From positions 6,432,513-6,496,512 of the forward strand of contig CM067307.1 in NCBI GenBank assembly GCA_034231615.1: a DNA stretch of 64,000 nucleotides, written 5' to 3'. The stretch's first letter is position 1; each line of letters opens with the position of its first letter. This DNA comes from Meghimatium bilineatum. Taxonomy: Eukaryota > Mollusca > Gastropoda > Stylommatophora > Philomycidae. Both the position numbers and the translations under genes were made by a program. Under the pieces are notes generated by a model that was not told the origin of the DNA, did no database searches, and was given only the letters and a program-made list of their open reading frames with translations. Positions 46,055 to 55,290 of the stretch are shown piece after piece.

Positions 46055-46290
46055 CTTGGAGATGATTCTTCTTCATCCGCTTTCGTTATCAACTGCAGAA
46101 TACCAGGGTGTAGTCAGAAGAACGGAATGTTTCACATCGAGGTTTACAGCTTGCCTGCTATAAATGCGCCTTTCGCACTGACACATCCGGCTTCAGCACG
46201 ATTTCTGGATCACTTTGACCTTCTATACTCTACGCGATGACACAGCAAACTCCACCCTCAAATCTCCGCAGTCACCACCTACGACGTATG
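46055..46290 (-). mobile_element. SINE-B copy
   Basis: TTCTTCTTCATCCGCTTTCG (tail side), AACTGCAGAATACCAGGGTG, TAGTCAGAAGAACGGAATGT, TTTACAGCTTGCCTGCTATA, ACACATCCGGCTTCAGCACG and CAAACTCCACCCTCAAATCT. Confidence 0.85.
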
Positions 46291-46445
46291 AAAGGCAACA
46301 GCTGTGTTATGCGCTTCCGTGAGATTTTGAAAAAAAAAGGTTCTTGGAAAACAAAAAGAGAGTGGGTGCTTGAAAACCTGTACCCTCCTCCCGTTTCCAC
46401 GGTTTTGGGGTGTACTACACACACACACACACATATATATATTGG

Positions 46446-46708
46446 TAGCATATCCTATTCAGGACAAAGCCATCAACCCAGAAGTTGTTGGCTGTAGTAA
46501 TTTTCTATGCAACATACATACGTTCAGTAGTCGGGCATTTGAGCATCCGAACCGTTCAGAAAGCAATGGGAAAACTACTAAACGTATTTATGTTGCATAG
46601 AAAATTACTACAGCCAAAAAGTTCTGGGTTGAGGGCTACGTCCTGAGTATGATACGCTAACATTGGTTTTTTTTAAGTTTGCTATTGCTTTCTGAACTGT
46701 TCGGATGC
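46446..46708. repeat. Foldback structure with two nested inverted repeats
   Basis: Outer arms of about 85 bp (46446-46530 and 46575-46658) are near-perfect complements: AGTAATTTTCTATGCAACAT faces ATGTTGCATAGAAAATTACT. A second pair, 46543-46567 (GCATCCGAACCGTTCAGAAA) and 46684-46708 (TTTCTGAACTGTTCGGATGC), straddles the right arm, so two mutually exclusive hairpins are possible. It is flanked by (CA)n/(TA)n on the left and a tRNA-like head on the right. Confidence 0.9.
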
Positions 46709-46717
46709 ACAATTGTC

Positions 46718-46781
46718 TGTGTCGGGATTCGAACCCCGCTACCTTGACCGTCAAAGTCACGTTCTGTACCACGCCGTCACA
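46718..46781 (-). pseudogene. tRNA-like sequence (tRNA relic or SINE head)
   Basis: Minus strand: TGTGACGGCGTGGTACAGAA start, a 5-bp anticodon-type stem ACTTT/AAGGT around GACGGTC, and a T-arm CGGGGTTCGAATCCCG with a perfect B-box, closed by ACACA against TGTG. It is only 64 nt, the base before the would-be anticodon is A rather than T, and the D-arm is poor. It is not a functional tRNA as read. Confidence 0.6.
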
Positions 46782-46789
46782 GATACATA

Positions 46790-46965
46790 TAATTCTTCTT
46801 CTTCTTCTTCATCGTTCATTCTCAAACTCCTGCTGGATCTCCCTTGTAGCAAGACCATTGTCCTACTAGATTTCTAGCAGGATGTAGTCCAGAGAATGGA
46901 AATGCGTTGTGCCGCCGTTTTATTTGCGCCAATGGCCCGGCACATCCGTCTTCGGCGGACATATA
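46790..46965 (-). mobile_element. SINE-A copy, full 3' end
   Basis: Plus-strand reading: TTCTTCTTCTTCTTCTTCAT (tail), CGTTCATTCTCAAACTCCTG, CTGGATCTCCCTTGTAGCAA, GACCATTGTCCTACTAGATT, TCTAGCAGGATGTAGTCCAG, AGAATGGAAATGCGTTGTGC, CGCCGTTTTATTTGCGCCAA and TGGCCCGGCACATCCGTCTT. Internally, 'ATCTC-CTTGTAGCA' and 'TAGATTTCTAGCAGG' are partial repeats of each other 30-35 bp apart, a plausible seed for slippage. I take this as the reference copy. Confidence 0.9.
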
Positions 46966-47019
46966 ATTCAAACATTTCCTATATAGGTTATAGCTATTCT
47001 ACTATTGTTTCACTTTTAA

Positions 47020-47160
47020 TCACATGTTATACATTTAATCAAATGTTATACATTTAATCACATGTTATACATTTAATCACATGTTATACATTTAATCAAA
47101 TGTTATACATTTAATCACATGTTATACATTTAATTTAATCACATGTTATACATTTAATAA
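47020..47160. repeat. 19-bp A/T-rich array, 7 units
   Basis: The unit is TCACATGTTATACATTTAA. Some units have TCAAATG. Confidence 0.93.
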
Positions 47161-47220
47161 TGAAGCAAGTACAATGCGAATAATTCACTTTTGATCCACG
47201 AGCAAGTTCGACTGAATTGT

Positions 47221-47221
<1 letters not shown>

Positions 47222-47257
<36 letters not shown>
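47222..47257. repeat. (TG)n microsatellite
   Basis: About 16 TG units. Confidence 0.95.
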
Positions 47258-47260
<3 letters not shown>

Positions 47261-47437
47261 CATGTCTACAAACCACTCTACCACAGCAGTCTAGATGTCA
47301 TATGTAAGACATTGATTTATAGCTATTGTTGAATATTACGAAGAGATAAAGTATAGACAAATGTCAAAATGAACGGAAATAGGAGCAGATGTTACCAATA
47401 TTAGTCATTTACTTAGTATTTTTGTTTTGTTTTTCGT

Positions 47438-47466
47438 CTTGATGAAGGTTTATAGTCGAAACGTCG
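47438..47466 (+). other. 'TGATGAAG...GTCGAAACGTCG' cassette (copy 7)
   Basis: CTTGATGAAGGTTTATAGTC then GAAACGTCG, preceded by a TTTTGTTTTGTTTTTCG run. It is the most complete copy except that C before TGATGA is T. Confidence 0.6.
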
Positions 47467-47639
47467 TCCGTCGCTGTTTCTCGTTGTAAGTTTCTTTCAT
47501 TGACTACTATTGAATATTATGATACAACTTATGCTTTCCAGCATCATTGCCAAGGCTACGTGTACTGCAGTGGCCTACTTTGGCAGCCGAAGAATGACAT
47601 CATGTACCCGTAAAAGTATGTAGAACACCGACCATGCAA

Positions 47640-47790
47640 AAGTTTGTCATTACTTGTCGCGATCTCATTAAACTGGGAGGGGGATGGAGGGGTTTTTCGG
47701 AGTTTTTCCTCTTAGGGAATCTGAATACATTTAGTACTAGGAAGCAATAAAGCTAGCATACCCCCCCCCCCCCCAATTAAATGGTTAACC
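47640..47790. repeat. Repeat E copy (C-run)
   Basis: GGGAATCTGAATACATTTAG, TACTAGGAAGCAATAAAG, then a C-run of 14 (about 47761-47774) and AATTAAATGGTTAACCAG. Confidence 0.55.
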
Positions 47791-47851
47791 AGATACAATA
47801 AATTGGGAAAAATCTCACGAAAATGAAGGAATTACCTATGGAAACACCACA

Positions 47852-47978
47852 GAAGACGGATGTGTCGGGCGATTGGAGCAAATAAAACGGCGACATCATT
47901 ATCTGGCACGACATCCTGCTGGAATTCTAATTGGATCTTTGTCCTGCTACGAGAGAGATCGAGCGGGAGTTTGAGAAT
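47852..47978 (+). mobile_element. SINE-A copy leading into (GAT)n
   Basis: AGAAGACGGATGTGTCGGGC, GATTGGAGCAAATAAAACGG, ATCTGGCACGACATCCTGCT, GGAATTCTAATTGGATCTTT, GTCCTGCTACGAGAGAGATC and GAGCGGGAGTTTGAGAATGG. The trinucleotide array begins where the (GAA)n tail of other copies begins. Confidence 0.9.
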
Positions 47979-48053
47979 GGCAGCTATTGATGATGATGAT
48001 GATGATGATGAGGGTGGTGGTGGTGATGATGATGATGATGAGGTTGGTGGTGG

Positions 48054-48098
<45 letters not shown>

Positions 48099-48200
48099 GG
48101 GTGGTGATGATGATGATGATGATGAGGGTGGTGGTGGTGATGATGATGATGATGATGAGGGTGGTGGTGATGATGATGATGATGATGATGAGGGTGGTGG

Positions 48201-48233
<33 letters not shown>

Positions 48234-48299
48234 GGGTGGTGGTGATGATGATGATGATGATGAGGGTGGTGATGATGATGATGATGATGAGGGTGGTGG

Positions 48300-48362
<63 letters not shown>

Positions 48363-48371
48363 GGGTGGTGG

Positions 48372-48425
<54 letters not shown>

Positions 48426-48431
48426 GGGTGG

Positions 48432-48476
<45 letters not shown>

Positions 48477-48575
48477 GGGTGGTGATGATGATGATGATGA
48501 TGAGGGTGGTGGTGGTGATGATGATGATGATGATGAGGGTGGTGGTGATGATGATGATGATGATGAGGGTGGTGG

Positions 48576-48671
<96 letters not shown>

Positions 48672-48677
48672 GGGTGG

Positions 48678-48743
<66 letters not shown>

Positions 48744-48752
48744 GGGTGGTGG

Positions 48753-48842
<90 letters not shown>

Positions 48843-48890
48843 GGGTGGTGACGAGGGTGGTGACGATGATGATGATGATGACGATCCATT
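47979..48890. repeat. (GAT)n array with GAGGGTGGT punctuation, about 0.9 kb
   Basis: GATGAT blocks of 5 to 31 units are separated by GAGGGTGGT or GAGGGTGGTGGT. All lengths are multiples of three, so one frame is poly-Asp, another poly-Met/Val and the minus strand poly-His. This looks like coding sequence but is a tail-derived satellite. The last part has GACGAGGGTGGTGACGAT. Confidence 0.96.
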
Positions 48891-48914
48891 AAATCTAGGA
48901 ATTTACCTTCTTTT

Positions 48915-48990
48915 AAATTAATCCTCCCCCCCCCTACTAATCATTACTGACAACATATCTGTGGTTATGTGTTAATGAACACCTGTATCA
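48915..48990. repeat. Repeat E copy (C-run)
   Basis: AATCCTCCCCCCCCCTACTA, then ACAACATATCTGTGGTTATG and TGTTAATGAAC, parallel to the 'GTAGACGCATCTACGGCCCTG...AAGAATGA' flank at 40340. It abuts the end of the (GAT)n array. Confidence 0.5.
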
Positions 48991-49244
48991 TGGTTCAAGA
49001 TATACCATGTAATATCCCCAAATCCTCGGCCCCTTCTCCCATCCTAGCCAAAATTACTCAAGTACTAGCTAACACTCAAAAATATACTTAGTCAACTGTC
49101 TCCCGGTCGTGATTGACGGAATGACAAAATCCCCCGCAAACAGTTACAAAATATTTTGCGTACGCTCATTATTATGTTCCATTATACATTTTCAAGTTCT
49201 CAGATTTATTTATGTGGGTGTTTTCTTTCATATCAAACCATTTA
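48991..49244. other. Unassigned short stretch
   Basis: No repeat or gene is recognised. A short plus frame at 49109-49291 lacks motifs. Confidence 0.4.
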
Positions 49245-49692
49245 GCCATGACAGACTCCAAAACCTAACGACTGAAACCATCTATCCATGACACGGCCCG
49301 CAAAACCTATCGACAGCAACAATCTATCTATGACACTGCTCCCAAAACCTAGCGACTGGAATCAACTGTTCATGAAATTGCTCCCAAGGCCTAGCGACAT
49401 CTATCCATGACATAGACTCCAAAACCTAACGACATCTATCCATGACATACACCCCAAAACCTAGCATTTGGAACCATTTATCCATGACATAGACCCCAAA
49501 ACCTACCGACTGGAACCATCTATTCATGACACAGACCACACAACCTAGCAATATTCATGACATAGACCCCAAAACCTAGCACCATCTATCCAAGACACAG
49601 GTCCCAAAACCTAGCGACATCTTTCCATGACACAGATCCCAAAATCTAGCACCATCTATCCATGACACATACCCCAAAACCTAGCGATTGGA
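49245..49692. repeat. Diverged array of about 30-43 bp, about 12 units
   Basis: Units are built from CATCTATCCATGACACAGAC and CCCAAAACCTAGCGACTGGA. Some units lack the GACTGGAAC part, giving two lengths. Confidence 0.85.
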
Positions 49693-50110
49693 AAATGTTC
49701 TAACAAACAAAAAGGTATGATACATTCTTATATCGTCCCCACATTGTAGGAATTATTTACCTCCCAACCGTTTAAGAGATTATTCACTGGAAACACAGAG
49801 TTTCGTTAAGCGAAGGGAAGAAGATAGAGAATTCTGACACGTGGAAGATTCCAGACTTGTACTGCCTGGCATGATGTGTCAGAGACTATACTTAATGCTG
49901 CATTGAGTTTGCATCTTACAGACAGTAATGCTTCAGTTTAAACAAAGATGCCAGACGTATTACGACGTAAGCCTTAATTTTTTACTGCCTGGAATTTTGT
50001 GTTTAATCTTATAGTAGATTATGTAATAATTCCGATGAAAACTAAAAGGCAAATTATAAATTAAATCTTTATACAAACATTGTGTCATCGATGTCACTTA
50101 CTAACACTAA
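49693..50110. other. Unassigned stretch
   Basis: AGATGCCAGACGTATTACGA (about 49945) resembles the unit of the 36.5-kb array. No gene is recognised. Confidence 0.4.
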
Positions 50111-50111
50111 G

Positions 50112-52550
50112 GAACACGAGAGAAAGCTTACTACATGTGGGGGGAAAAGATGACTAAGAAATATAGGAAACGGAACAAGAAGAGATCATTTGATGAATAA
50201 AGAGATTACAAGAACTGTTGGAACAAGAAGAGATCATGTGAGGAATGAAGAGATTACAAGAACTGTTGGAACAAGAAGAGATCATGTGAGGAATGAAGAG
50301 ATTACAAGAATTGTTGGAACAAGAAGAGATCATGTGAGGAATGAAGAGATTACAAGAAGTGTTGGAACAAGAAGAGATCATGTGAGGAATGAAGAGATTA
50401 CAAGAACTGTTGGAACAAGAAGAGATCATGTGAGGAATGAAGAGATTACAAGAATTGTTGGAACAAGAAGAGATCATTTGAGGAATGAAGAGATTACAAG
50501 AACTGCTGGAACAAGAAGAGATCATGTGAGGAATGAAGAGATTACAAGAAGTGTTGGAACAAGAAGAGATCATGTGAGGAATGAAGAGATTACAAGAACT
50601 GTTGGAACAAGAAGAGATCATGTGAGGAATGAAGAGATTACAAGAATTGTTGGAACAAGAAGAGATCATTTGAGGAATGAAGAGATTACAAGAACTGCTG
50701 GAACAAGAAGAGATCATGTGAGGAATGAAGAGATTACAAGAATTGTTGGAACAAGAAGAGATCATGTGAGAAATGAGGAGATTACAAGAAGAGATCATGT
50801 GAGGAATGAAGAGATTACAAAAACTGTTGGAACAAGAAGAGATCATGTGAGGAATGAAGAGATTACAAAAACTGTTGGAACAAGAAGAGATCATGTGAGG
50901 AATGAAGAGATTACAAAAACTGTTGGAACAAGAAGAGATCATGTGAGGAATGAAGAGATTACAAAAACTGTTGGAACAAGAAGAGATCATGTGAGGAATG
51001 AAGAGATTACAAGAATTGTTGGAACAAGAAGAGATCATGTGAGGAATGAAGAGATTACAAGAAGAGATCATGTGAGGAATGAAGAGATTACAAAAACTGT
51101 TGGAACAAGAAGAGATCATGTGAGGAATGAAGAGATTACAAGAATTGTTGGAACAAGAAGAGATCATGTGAGGAATGAAGAGATTACAAAAACTGTTGGA
51201 ACAAGAAGAGATCATGTGAGGAATGAAGAGATTACAAAAACTGTTGGAACAAGAAGAGATCATGTGAGGAATGAAGAGATTACAAAAACTGTTGGAACAA
51301 GAAGAGATCATGTGAGGAATGAAGAGATTACAAGAATTGTTGGAACAAGAAGAGATCATGTGAGGAATGAAGAGATTACAAGAACTGTTGGAACAAGAAG
51401 AGATTATGTGAGGAATGAAGAGATTACAAGAACTGTTGGAACAAGAAGAGATCATGTGAGGAATGAAGAGATTACAAGAACTGTTGGAACAAGAAGAGAT
51501 CATGTGAGGAATGAAGAGATTACAAGAAGAGATCATGTGAGGAATGAAGAGATTACAAGAAGAGATCATGTGAGGAATGAAGAGATTACAAAAACTGTTG
51601 GAACAAGAAGAGATCATGTGAGGAATGAAGAGATTACAAGAAGAGATCATGTGAGGAATGAAGAGATTACAAAAACTGTTGGAACAAGAAGAGATCATGT
51701 GAGGAATGAAGAGATTACAAGAAGTGTTGGAACAAGAAGAGATCATGTGAGGAATGAAGAGATTACAAGAATTGTTGGAACAAGAAGAGATCATGTGAGG
51801 AATGAAGAGATTACAAGAAGTGTTGGAACAAGAAGAGATCATGTGAGGAATGAAGAGATTACAAGAATTGTTGGAACAAGAAGAGATCATGTGAGGAATG
51901 AAGAGATTACAAGAAGTGTTGGAACAAGAAGAGATCATGTGAGGAATGAAGAGATTACAAGAATTGTTGGAACAAGAAGAGATCATGTGAGGAATGAAGA
52001 GATTACAAGAAGTGTTGGAACAAGAAGAGATCATGTGAGGAATGAAGAGATTACAAGAACTGTTGGAACAAGAAGAGATCATGTGAGGAATGAAGAGATT
52101 ACACAAACTGTTGGAACAAGAAGAGATCATGTGAGGAATGAAGAGATTACAAGAACTGTTGGAACAAGAAGAGATCATGTGAGGAATGAAGAGATTACAA
52201 GAATTGTTGGAACAAGAAGAGATCATGTGAGTAATGAAGAGATTACAAGAACTGTTGGAACAAGAAGAGATCATGTGAGGAATGAAGAGATTACAAGAAC
52301 TGTTGAAAATTACTGTTGGAAAGAAGGGACTGAAATAGTTCTGCAACTTAATGAGAATGAACACATATTAGCCATCAGGAAGAGCATAAAACATGGGGGA
52401 AAAGTAAGATGCAGAGGGCGGCCAAGAAGATGCCTTGAAGGTGTTACCATCGTTCTGAGAAGATTCAATATATTACTGCATATCAAGCAGAAAAAAATTT
52501 CCATTGCCCAATAGCGGATTCTAATTCAATCCTGCGATGTCGTAAAGCAG
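50112..52550 (+). mobile_element. RTE-like LINE 3' end swollen by an internal minisatellite
   Basis: Left flank GAGAGAAAGCTTACTACATG is homologous to 10985-11010 of the single-copy relative. Then come the array (50170-52305) and 'LQLNENEHILAIRKSIKHGG', 'KVRCRGRPRRCLEGVTIVLR', the C-terminal part including the GRPRR motif, ending at the stop about 52512. CAATCCTGCGATGTCGTAAA equals the ATCTTGCGACGCCAACAAAC just before (GATA)n at 11.3 kb. So the array is bounded on both sides by its LINE. Confidence 0.88.
50170..52305. repeat. 48-bp (and 33-bp) minisatellite derived from LINE coding sequence, about 45 units
   Basis: The standard unit encodes 16 residues, 'RRDHVRNEEITRTVGT'. The short unit (11 residues) lacks the 'TVGTR' part and occurs at about 50780, 51050, 51520-51560 and 51640. 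Subtypes TRT, TRI, TRS and TKT (one-base changes) are ordered. A four-unit block marked by GATCATTTGAGG repeats with a 192-bp offset (50471 and 50663), and TRS/TRI alternate between 51710 and 52030. Both strands remain open because every unit is a multiple of three; no start or context suggests a host protein. Confidence 0.96.
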
Positions 52551-52684
52551 AAAATAGACAGGAATATATATATAATGGATAAGCTCAGTAGCTCTTTGTT
52601 TTCTATCTTGTATACTTTCCTCATCACAGGCTTCATCACAGGCTGGCTGGAATTAATTCCCAACTATTGAGATGACTTTCTTGT

Positions 52685-52850
52685 CGTCTACATCTTCACC
52701 GTTCATTCTCAAACTCCCGCTGGATCTCTCTTGTAGCAGGACCAAAGTCCTACTAGATTTCCAGCAGGATGTACCCAAAGAGAATGGAAATACGTTGTGT
52801 CGCCTTTGTTATTTGCGCTAATTGCACAACACATTCGTTTTCGGCGGAGT
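52685..52850 (-). mobile_element. SINE-A copy
   Basis: CATCTTCACCGTTCATTCTC, AAACTCCCGCTGGATCTCTC, TTGTAGCAGGACCAAAGTCC, TACTAGATTTCCAGCAGGAT, GTACCCAAAGAGAATGGAAA and a TTTGTTATTTGCGCTAATTG end. The tail is a diverged GAA tract. Confidence 0.9.
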
Positions 52851-53354
52851 ATTTCTTACAATAACTCATTATTTTTCTCAGGGATTTGCAAAACTTGACA
52901 ACCTTATAGCAAATTATATGACGAGGCCACACATCCACCGAGCTGTCTATCATCACTGACTCACACGTAACTAAGGCCTCCATGCCCCTAAATATCACTG
53001 AATCTTATCAATTATGAAATAAGATTGTAAAGAGAAATATACTCAGCAACTCGTAAACTCCGACACTGTTATCACGAGCATTGTAAAAATAGTCGGCCTC
53101 CCATACACCTGTCGTTGAAATAACGTGAAGAACTCTTCCGAACTTCCGGGGAATGGCAGGGATGAGCTATATCGTGTTCGGGACACTTCAGGAATCATGG
53201 GAAACTAGTCGGAACTGTCAAAACACAGGACACTAGATCTATTTTTATCGTATTCGTGAGTTCTGCTGTTAAGGTTTATTTAAATTCGAAATTTGCAATT
53301 TCTTTTAGATTGGGGGGGGGGGGGGGGGATGTTCCTTTTCAAACTATGATTTAA
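52851..53354. other. Unassigned stretch with a long G-run
   Basis: A G-run of about 17 (about 53312-53328) lies just before the 25-bp array, with TTAAATTCGAAATTTGCAAT upstream. No gene is recognised. Confidence 0.45.
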
Positions 53355-53505
53355 AAAATCTTTTTGCAGCAGAATTTCCCCATTATATTTTCAGCAGAAT
53401 GTCCCTACTCTATTTTCAGAAGAATTTCCCCATTCTATTTTCAGCCGAATGTCCCTACTCTATTTTCAGCATAATGAATCCACTATAATTTCAGCAAAAT
53501 GTAGT
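53355..53505. repeat. 25-bp array, 6 units, SINE-A derived
   Basis: The unit is CTATTTTCAGCAGAATGTCC plus CTACT. It aligns with CTAGATTTCCAGCAGGATGT of SINE-A, and the remaining SINE-A body follows at 53495. Confidence 0.85.
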
Positions 53506-53590
53506 TTAGAAACCGAAAATACGTTGTGTTAGTATGATTAACGTCAATGTACCGACACATCAGACTTTGCCTGTGGTATCTTACACGTTC
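53495..53590 (-). mobile_element. SINE-A body fragment after the 25-bp array
   Basis: TTTCAGCAAAATGTAGTTTA, GAAACCGAAAATACGTTGTG and CCGACACATCAGACTTTGCC match the AGCAGGATGTAGTCCAGAGA, ATGGAAATGCGTTGTG and GGCACATCCG blocks. Confidence 0.7.
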
Positions 53591-54009
53591 AGTATACCAC
53601 TTCTACTGAATGGTATAGACGTTCGGTAGACATTGCCAGTAGGCCAGCAGTACGTTTGAACTTTTTTCCCAAACTGCGCGCTGGTCATCAACGTCAAACC
53701 TAGTCACGGTTATAGACAATTACTTGAATTTTATTCTGCGGTCTGTGTCGCGACATTGCCACAGCCGCCACACTGTCATTTAAAATGTTCCCTTTTAGCA
53801 TTTAGTTACATAATTTTTTTAAAATACTTGCTCAATCGTTCTGAACCTCGTGGGGGGGGGGGGGGGGGGGAGAAAAGAAGGGGGGGGGTTGTGTCCATAG
53901 AACGGAATGCGTTGTGCAGAGCAGGCGCTATGATTCTGGTGCTCACGACCAACGTGGTGTTCTCGTAAGTACGTAAGGACAAGCTCGCGTCATGCGAGTT
54001 GAAAAATAC
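53591..54009. other. Unassigned stretch with two G-runs and a SINE scrap
   Basis: G-runs lie at about 53852-53870 (18 G) and 53881-53888. TAGAACGGAATGCGTTGTGC (about 53898) is a SINE-A/B core fragment. Confidence 0.5.
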
Positions 54010-54095
54010 CAGAGGTCATTAACGACTACATTTGGTCCAGAGGGCATTAACGACTACATTTGGTACCAGAGGGCATTAACGACTAAATTTGGCTG
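54010..54095. repeat. About 31-bp repeat, 3 units
   Basis: The unit is AGGGCATTAACGACTACATT plus TGGTACCAG. Confidence 0.85.
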
Positions 54096-54164
54096 TGAGA
54101 ACATCAACAAGTATATGTGGGCGGTGCTCGCCCTCTTATAAGCTTGAGAACCCCTGGTTTAGTG

Positions 54165-54345
54165 CTTTGCTTCCAGCCTGACACATTTTGTCGTCAGCAG
54201 AACTTTTTGCGTCACTTCAACCTATAGAACGAGACATCTATCACTACCTCCAGATCTCATTAGTCGTTTCTTACAACGTGCATGCCTGATCGCAGTGATG
54301 CTACTTTTTGCTCCATGGAGTCGCACGTCAAAAGTAGTAAAGGCT
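54165..54345 (-). mobile_element. SINE-B 5' half
   Basis: CCTGACACATTTTGTCGTCA, GCGTCACTTCAACCTATAGA, TCACTACCTCCAGATCTCAT, TAGTCGTTTCTTACAACGTG, CATGCCTGATCGCAGTGATG and CTACTTTTTGCTCCATGGAG. Confidence 0.78.
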
Positions 54346-54439
54346 ATTAAAATGAAATATAAATAATAATGAAACGCATAAAAATACTCCAAATAATGGA
54401 ATATCAGCCTTGATGTCCTGAGCGCGCAGGTCTGTGGTA

Positions 54440-54730
54440 CCTTGCTGATGGTCTCGGCTGTGGCCTAGTTAATAGTGAGCTTACTAACTATCACCGGGTA
54501 CAATGTGCCAGGTTTGAAACCAAGTATGAACAACAACAAAATCCGGGTCATGATTTCTCGCTTGAAACGACCATCCCTTCAGTCGACCCACATGTGAATG
54601 GGTACCCGACGCATGAGTTGGGGAAGGTAAACACAACAAGGAAGGGAACTGGCCACCCCACCTAATAGTTGCTGCGCAGAATACATGAAGAGTTAACCTC
54701 ATCCCGTACAACAAGTTGCTGCCATGGAAC
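54440..54730. repeat. Putative tRNA-like SINE of another family
   Basis: GGCCTAGTTAATAGTGAGCT, ACTAACTATCACCGGGTACA, CAGGTTTGAAACC (B-box-like), AATGGGTACCCGACGCATGA, GTTGGGGAAGGTAAACACAA and GGAAGGGAACTGGCCACCCC resemble a repeat layout I know from invertebrate genomes (tRNA-like head, then GGGTACC and GGAAGGTAA blocks). There is only one copy in this window, so it is not confirmed here. Confidence 0.45.
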
Positions 54731-55074
54731 ATATATTTACCTTAAAGCTCTTGGGAAACAACAAGGATGAAATCAAATACTACAATATTACAAGTCGTAA
54801 ACCGTGGTGGTGTAATATAGAAGGTATAATAGTGCCATGCATAAGTCGGATGTGTCTGGTAGAAAGGTCCAGATATCTCAGTCAATCTATAAAACACCAC
54901 AAATGCATTCCGCTGACAGGAATTTGAGTATCGCTTGACTAAGTAGAAGAAATAGACAATACTTAATACGATTAGGTGTTGCCAGGACCCTCTGGTAGAA
55001 GTACGAGTACTAACGAAGAAGGAGAAATCGATAGAAATTAAACCTAAAAGGTAGGTAGGCTTACTTGAACCTAA
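54731..55074. other. Unassigned stretch
   Basis: A 67-codon plus frame (54724-54927) has no recognisable motif. TTAGGTGTTGCCAGGACCC (about 54974) matches the very 5' end of SINE-B. Confidence 0.4.
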
Positions 55075-55290
55075 AGACTTACAAACTCTAAAATAGTCTA
55101 AGAACTTACAAACTCTAAGATAGTCTAAAAACGTGCAAACTCTAAGATAGTCTAAAAACTTGCAAACTCTAAGATAGTCTAAGAACTTACAAACTCTAAG
55201 ATAGTCTATGAACTTAAAATCTCTAAGATAGTCTAAAAACTTACAAACTCTAAGATAGTCTAAAAACTTACAAACTCTAAGATAGTCTTA
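55075..55290. repeat. 27-bp minisatellite, 8 units
   Basis: The unit is GATAGTCTAAAAACTTACAA plus ACTCTAA. Confidence 0.93.

Noticed and set aside
46718-46781. A genuine tRNA gene
   Set aside because: It is too short, the base before the anticodon is A, and the D-arm is poor. The T-arm alone is convincing, as expected for a relic or SINE head.
47860-48921. 353-codon frame rich in Asp/Gly, and poly-His on the other strand
   Set aside because: It is a (GAT)n/(GGT)n array that starts inside a SINE. The open frame follows from the trinucleotide period; there is no independent coding signal.
50190-52514. 774-codon repetitive frame and a 736-codon antisense frame
   Set aside because: Both are consequences of a 48-bp unit derived from LINE coding sequence. 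I treat it as a satellite inside a LINE, not a host gene.
54724-54927. 67-codon frame as a small gene
   Set aside because: It starts at the end of a SINE-like repeat and has no recognisable motif or support.
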